DNA of 64,000 nt from Haliotis asinina. Taxonomy: Eukaryota; Mollusca; Gastropoda; Lepetellida; Haliotidae. This document shows positions 59,149 through 64,000 of this stretch, piece after piece; within the stretch, counting starts at the first letter, position 1, and each line of letters begins with the position of its first letter. The translations under genes and the position numbers were made by a program. Where the stretch lies: assembly GCF_037392515.1 (NCBI RefSeq), contig NC_090291.1, positions 41,905,001-41,969,000 on the forward strand, written 5' to 3'. The notes beneath the pieces were generated by a model. It was not told where the DNA came from, did not search any database, and saw nothing but the letters and a program-made list of their open reading frames with translations.

Positions 59149-59202
<54 letters not shown>
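59149..59202. repeat. (CA)n microsatellite, about 27 units
   Basis: Uninterrupted dinucleotide run ending in ATAGG. Confidence 0.98.
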
Positions 59203-59204
<2 letters not shown>

Positions 59205-59421
59205 GACCTACAGTATATTTATATATTACCTACTCACGTTTCGAGCTACCCTCTTTTAAAGGATTATATACATGTGGAATACGTGTTTGATGCCAGGCTT
59301 TGCAATAATAGCCGTGATTACATCAGACGATCATACGTCCATGTATTGGAATTTGCTATGTCATGGTTCACATCGAGAGCATTATCGACTGCTTGCCAAG
59401 TTACAGAATGACAGACATTGA

Positions 59422-59430
59422 TCACGTGAC
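59422..59430. promoter_or_regulatory. CACGTG E-box before a candidate first exon
   Basis: TCACGTGAC ends 12 bases before the candidate start codon. The core matches USF/TFE-type (CLEAR-like) sites commonly near transcription starts. Functional status is inferred from position only. Confidence 0.4.
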
Positions 59431-59441
59431 TTGAGAAAAAC

Positions 59442-59491
59442 ATGGCGCAGCCCACAGACGCAGGGAGACTCGACGAACCAACAGACCAAAA
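59442..59491 (+). CDS. Candidate first coding exon of an unidentified gene
   Basis: ATG at 59442 in a strong start context (AACATGG), 16 codons MAQPTDAGRLDEPTDQ plus AA, then donor AAAA|GTAAGA at 59491/59492. The peptide is hydrophilic, as disordered N-termini often are. Together with the E-box directly upstream this has the layout of a first exon. No downstream exon fitting phase 2 was found before 64000, so the gene would continue to the right, or the call is wrong. Confidence 0.35.
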
Positions 59492-60311
59492 GTAAGATTA
59501 GTAGCAGGATTTCAGATAACGTGTCATTAGAACGATAATGCACAGAACCGTGTCAGAATCTTTCCTCGGGACGATTGTTCGTATTTAATGCCCTTTGACC
59601 TAGAGTGAAGGATTTTCTGTTTGTCACATCACATGATGTTTGGGTACAACTAAATGTAACTGAAATCGTCATGAAATGTCAAATTGCAACACACCATGTA
59701 CCCATTGTGGTATATTGAGTAGAAAATGTGGTGCTTAGAATGCTGACATTTTCCTTTTGTTCTGCCTTACTGATATAACATTTTGATTGAGTTTGACATT
59801 GCGCGAATGTTGCAAGTTACGATTGATATTACTCCAACAGTAGGTTACTCACGTCACCAATGTTTACATTTTGGTCAGTCAGTCATGTTATATAATCATG
59901 TGTTTTTTATCGGATATTTTCCAGTTTATTACAAGGGCTGTGCAGCATGCGTTCAGAGTAGTGTAAGTTGGTCATACTGCGTAGTTTCTGGGGGATATGG
60001 AATTCGGTGAAGCCTTGAACTTGGCCACATTAAGTTCATAGTTCATTCGGTTACGAAACGGGGAAAAAATACAGAGGAATGTATCGTTGTTTCTTAACAT
60101 CCAGTTACACAATGGCTGTGGAGTTTAGGTTTAGTCTATATGCTGTATTATAACCGTTAGATATTCCTTTCACTGACTGCATGGTTTCGTCACTGCTTTG
60201 ACTTCACACCTTTCTCAACATGACATCTTGTTCTAGATGATGTCTTATTATATATTTTGTTTTATTAAAAATTATTGCTTTAGCAAGGTTCAGATGTTGA
60301 TTTCTGTATGT

Positions 60312-60427
60312 GGGCGGTGGGATGGCTTAGTGGTTAAAGCATTTGCTCATCACACCAAAGACCGGGTTCAATTCCCCAAATCTGTACCGCAGTGATATTG
60401 CTGAAAGTGGCATAAAAACTTACTCAT
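60312..60427 (+). mobile_element. Family A SINE with internal deletion
   Basis: GGGCGGTGGGATGGCTTAGT GGTTAAAGC head, CCGGGTTCAATTCCCCAAAT (box B), then directly CAGTGATATTGCTGAAAGTG GCATAAAAACTTACTCA. The GCCCATTTCTGG block is missing. Confidence 0.9.
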
Positions 60428-60726
60428 TTCCAGATGTTGAATACACTGATATACTAGTAACAGAGAGCAAAAAAATGAAAAGTCATTTTCAATCTTTTCT
60501 TTCTTATTGCGAAAAAAAACCCCCTATATTGCAAAATGTGTGATGAAATTTTACATCTGTATCTGTAAGTAGATTGAGTTATCTTTCTTCACTGGTTGGT
60601 CATGTGACCTGTTGCTTAGCAGACGACAACAAAGCAGACTCGATATCACTCGCTGAGCTCAAAAGTAGACTTGGCGTTTTATATGAATCTGGTGTCACAT
60701 CTGTTGAGCAACTCAGCAGATCAACA

Positions 60727-61131
60727 CAGTCTAAGTAAACTTATCCTCAGTACTTTTCGTTACACTCCACTACTGAGTCTAACAAAACTGTATGGGAGGT
60801 CACACCAGGTAACCTTTGAGATTGACCAATCAGAACACAGCTTACCTAATCACGAAAGTGGACATTTGCACATACCTTTTGAACTTTTTATCTTTTTATG
60901 CTGATTTTTGTTTTTGGAGAGATCCCTGTCAGTGACCTGAATATTTTGAAAGTCCTTCCAATCCCTAAATAGTAGCCATTGTCTGATTGGTTAAATCTAT
61001 CTATTCATCTCGCATTTGATTAGACAGTCATGGGTTGCTCAAAGGTTACCTGACGTGACCTTCTACTAGGTTTTGTTAGACACAGTGGTGCAGTGTAACG
61101 AAATACACTGAGACTAAGTTTACTTAGACTG
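60727..61131. mobile_element. TIR/foldback element, about 93-bp arms
   Basis: CAGTCTAAGTAAACTTATCC at the left and the complement of AGACTAAGTTTACTTAGACT G at the right; the arms run to AGGTAACCTTTGAG (60820) and CTCAAAGGTTACCT (61039) at about 85% identity. The 220-base centre has no ORF. Confidence 0.85.
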
Positions 61132-61156
61132 CAGATTAACAGGGCTTCATCAGACC

Positions 61157-62060
61157 ACAGTTTACAGACTTTTGCACAGATTCAATGCAGGCGAAGGTGT
61201 TGAGAGAGGTGTCCAAAATTTAGGCATCCCAGGCTCTTGCAGGCTAATGACAGACGTTTTGTTGCATGTCTTGCATTGTCACATCCAATGTAAGAAGCGA
61301 AGTAGATTGCAATTAAGGCAGTTTCGTCAGGAACAAATGATATGTCAGAATGGACACTCAGACAATCTCTCTGGTATAGTGGTATTCTTAAAACAGTCAC
61401 CATAAAAGTGCCAATGATGACTAACGACCTTAAAGAGAGAAGTGCAGAGAAATGGAGTCCAAATTTCAGTTTTATAGGATTACTAAAAAGAGATGGTCAT
61501 TAGGTGGGCATAACGAACAATGATTCCACAGTGTTCCCCCTCAGTAATGGTTTGGGGAGACATCAGCAAGCTCGGTACAACACCTTTACTGGAAATTTCA
61601 TTATGATATTTTGCAGCAGGGTATCCTTGATTCATAAACAGGACAATCAGGAATTTCAGTCTATATGCAGCAGGACAATGCAAGAGTTCATACATCAAGG
61701 CATACAAAGGCATGGCTGGATGCAAATAACGTGACCGTTCTGGCCACCTCACTGGACTTAAATCTCATAGAAAATGTGTGGCAGATTATGAAAGACTGTT
61801 GAGAAACTTGAGTCCCAAAACACTGACGAGTGGAACTGAGTGATTCATGAAACATGGATAGATCTACTGCACGACTACATAGATACTCCGATAGAAAGCA
61901 TGCCAAGACATATCCAGCAATGCACTGAGCATAACGGGGGTTTGACAGATTACTGAGACATTGAAATATTCATTTTAGAGGCATATGAACATGTTACATG
62001 TTACATGAGTATAAGAACAAAAATAAAAATTTGTCCAACTGTTAAAAGTTTGCATTTTGG
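61157..62060 (+). pseudogene. Decayed Tc1-type transposase
   Basis: Recognisable pieces in the right order but different frames: the helix-turn-helix end TVYRLLHRFNAGEGVE (from 61157), a VWGDISKLG..PL-type stretch near 61548, QQDNARVHTS (61668, containing the second catalytic Asp) and DLNLIENVW (61755, containing the Glu position). Several stops and frameshifts separate them. The surrounding element's termini were not found. The order and the two DDE-box motifs support the Tc1/mariner superfamily firmly. Confidence 0.85.
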
Positions 62061-62241
62061 TATGCCCGTTACTATATATACCTTTATTAAAGAGAAGATA
62101 GTACCTGTCATATACAATGTTTATATGTATGTAAATTAATACCACTGAAAACAAATATCACTTTCTTCATGTAAGTCTGTATGATTCCATGGTTATAAAT
62201 ATATATTTGGAATAATATTACCATGCCATCACTATTAAATA

Positions 62242-62537
62242 TATAGATTTAAATAGACCCGTGAAGGTCCTGGGGTAGAATAGGCCTTTAGCAACCCATG
62301 CTTGCCACAAAAGGCGACTATGCTTGTCGTAAGAGGTGACTAACGGGATCAGGTGGTCAGGCTCACTGATTTGTTTGACACATGTCATCGGTTCCCAATT
62401 GTGCAGATCAGTGCTCATGTTGTTGATCACTGGATTGTCTAGTCCAGACTCGATTATTTACAGATCGCTGCCATATAACTGGAATATTGCTGAGTGCAGC
62501 ATAAAACTAAACTCACTCACTCTTATAGATTTAAATA
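62242..62537 (+). mobile_element. Family B SINE with perfect target-site duplication
   Basis: The element is 62256-62523 (GACCCGTGAAGGTCCTGGGG to CTAAACTCACTCACTCT). It is flanked by TATAGATTTAAATA at 62242-62255 and 62524-62537, identical over 14 bases. This fixes the ends of the family and shows insertion by target-primed reverse transcription. Confidence 0.97.
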
Positions 62538-63125
62538 ACAGTTTTTTTTGTATTTATGCAGTGATGGAAAGGAAAATTCTTGTTACTAGACAAAGCTCTG
62601 CTACTTGATCAGGTAAAGTAGAGCATGGAGTGATGTGCATAATGAGACTCTTACTGCAACATGGCCTGTGACCAAAATTATGTTTCTAAACTTGCTAAGC
62701 ATCTCCAGAGTGCTTTGACTTCCAAAGGCACAATGGGAAAGATTAGATGTTAAAGTTTTCAGTTGCGATGCTGAAGTCCTCAGCCTTTATCCGATTCCTT
62801 GGGTACAATGTTTCAAGACAGTACCTTACATCACAAAGATATTCCTGTAGTATTGCTGAAAGCAACTTCAAAATATTGCCAAAAGTGGTTTGAAGCTTAA
62901 CTCACTCACCGTTGTGACCAAGTGGTTTGTGTTTTTTTTTCACTGTGCAGAGTTGCTTCCCTTTGTTGGGCCTGTATTTGCTGTGTTGAGAAGTAAATTT
63001 GCCCATATTTTTTTCTTTTTTTTAGTGGTTAGATATCTGGTAGAGAATATTGCCCTTGGCCGGTAAGACATGGTAAAGCCACGAGGCCTGTATTTTGATG
63101 CCTGTCTTTGAATGGTATATAGAGG

Positions 63126-63258
63126 ATACCAAACTATGTCCCGTGTAATACCATATTTATGAAACGAGTGAATGGTTTGATATCTGAAGAGCGAAAGCAA
63201 GTTAGATACCATTCACGGGTTTCATAAATATGGTGTTACACTGGACATAGTTTAGTAT
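63126..63258. mobile_element. Hairpin MITE, about 50-bp arms
   Basis: ATACCAAACTATGTCCCGTG TAATACCATATTTATGAAAC pairs with GTTTCATAAATATGGTGTTA CACTGGACATAGTTTAGTAT (one-base offset at the arm end). Between the arms, GATATCTGAAGAGCGAAAGC. Confidence 0.9.
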
Positions 63259-64000
63259 TTTGTTTATTACTCACCCAACATTAGAAAAACAATATCGAGC
63301 AAAGTACTTCTTTCCTAAGAATTCAACGAGTATGGTGACACTCAGCTTTTCATGAGACAAACAAGCTTTAATGCTATTGTGACAGAGGTATTAGCATTGT
63401 GACATCATAACTGTAAAACACTTTGACGTCATACGTACGCCATCACACAATGTTATTACACAATGTGTTATAACTTTGTAAAATTATGAAATAGTGATAT
63501 CTTCAACGGGTGAGTAATAAATTCTGATACACAAGAGATGAATGAAGCCTATCGAAAGACAGACATGTTTTCTTGCCCTTATTTTCATGCCAAGTGTTTT
63601 TATTAGCACTACACCCATATCCTTGTTTTGCCTTCCTTGATCGTCCAGTGTTTGTGACTGTATTTGACAGCAGCTTCTAACAGGAGGGTTAATAAGACTT
63701 GAGTCCTACTTAAATGGTGTCTTTCTTAGGAAAGTGACTTTTGTTCAGAGTATTTCATACAGCAGAGAATGGGTACACAGCTATGGGAGCTGATAAGGTT
63801 ACTTACAACCCCATGCTTGCAGTAGAGGTTGTCTGATCTTTGCCCTATGCCCGGAACAAGGCAGTTTTCATTTCAGGCAATCAAATAATGGTATCTTACC
63901 TGTCTGCGGACTACTAGAGAAATTTCCACTTATGGTTTCAAACTGCAAATAAACATGGATTTCATTTCATATCTGCTCATAATGTAGCTATTACATTTCG
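63259..64000. other. Right-edge sequence without recognised gene
   Basis: AT-rich; a possible family B head relic near 63795-63830 (AACCCCATGCTTGCAGTAGA). No ORF or splice pattern that I can support. Confidence 0.5.

Noticed and set aside
60433..60543. ORF after the acceptor-like TTACTCATTTCCAG as the next exon of the 59442 candidate
   Set aside because: Joining it in the required phase gives an immediate stop, and the acceptor lies in a SINE tail.
62562..62611. Possible second exon after the 59442 candidate (good acceptor TTTATGCAG and donor CAG|GTAAAG)
   Set aside because: All three frames contain a stop, including the frame needed by the 2-base overhang.

Overview
The window is animal nuclear DNA: AT-rich, intron-rich, with short exons bounded by GT/AG signals and a dense population of SINEs, hairpin MITEs and minisatellites. 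The two commonest repeats carry the GTGAGTGAG / GCGGCGTAAAAC tail that I associate with gastropod genomes, particularly abalone (Haliotis). That species call is from memory of such sequences, not from a search.

Two protein-coding genes can be assembled. On the minus strand, four exons between 6789 and about 1283 encode a homologue of human C18orf21 (UPF0711 family), a small protein with two CxxC pairs spaced like a zinc ribbon and a Lys-rich tail. Its first three introns join in phase; the 3' end is uncertain. On the plus strand, six exons between 11227 and 39326 encode a complete fatty acid 2-hydroxylase (FA2H), 347 residues, with an N-terminal cytochrome b5 domain (HPGG) and a C-terminal di-iron hydroxylase domain with all four histidine clusters. 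Intron 1 is 21 kb and holds most of the repeats. A further candidate is a 50-base first coding exon at 59442 preceded by a CACGTG box, whose remaining exons I could not find. Weak extras are a minus-strand exon-like ORF at 10191-10355 and an unrecognised ORF at 58023-58238.

The rest is repeat or plain sequence. 'Family A' (about 160 bp) is a tRNA-headed SINE with box A- and box B-like motifs. 'Family B' (about 265 bp) starts GACCCGTGAAGGTC and has no tRNA head that I can see; the copy at 62256-62523 has a perfect 14-bp target-site duplication. Both families share the same 3' tail, which suggests mobilisation by the same partner LINE. Other elements are two 5'-truncated LINE ORF2 tails (28.1 and 52.6 kb), a decayed Tc1-type transposase (61.2-62.0 kb), two pogo/Tigger-like non-autonomous elements with TA duplications (15.5 and 36.3 kb), a 1.97-kb TTAA-flanked TIR element (30.1-32.0 kb), several hairpin MITEs, and two dispersed families here called D and E. 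Tandem arrays include a 22-bp CpG-bearing array between the genes (8.8-9.4 kb) and a 192-bp array bounded by inverted repeats (13.5-14.4 kb).

The roughly 20 kb downstream of FA2H (39.3-59.4 kb) contains no gene that I can support. FA2H would make 2-hydroxy fatty acids for sphingolipids at the endoplasmic reticulum; the C18orf21-like protein is likely nuclear or nucleolar. I see no functional link between the two beyond adjacency.
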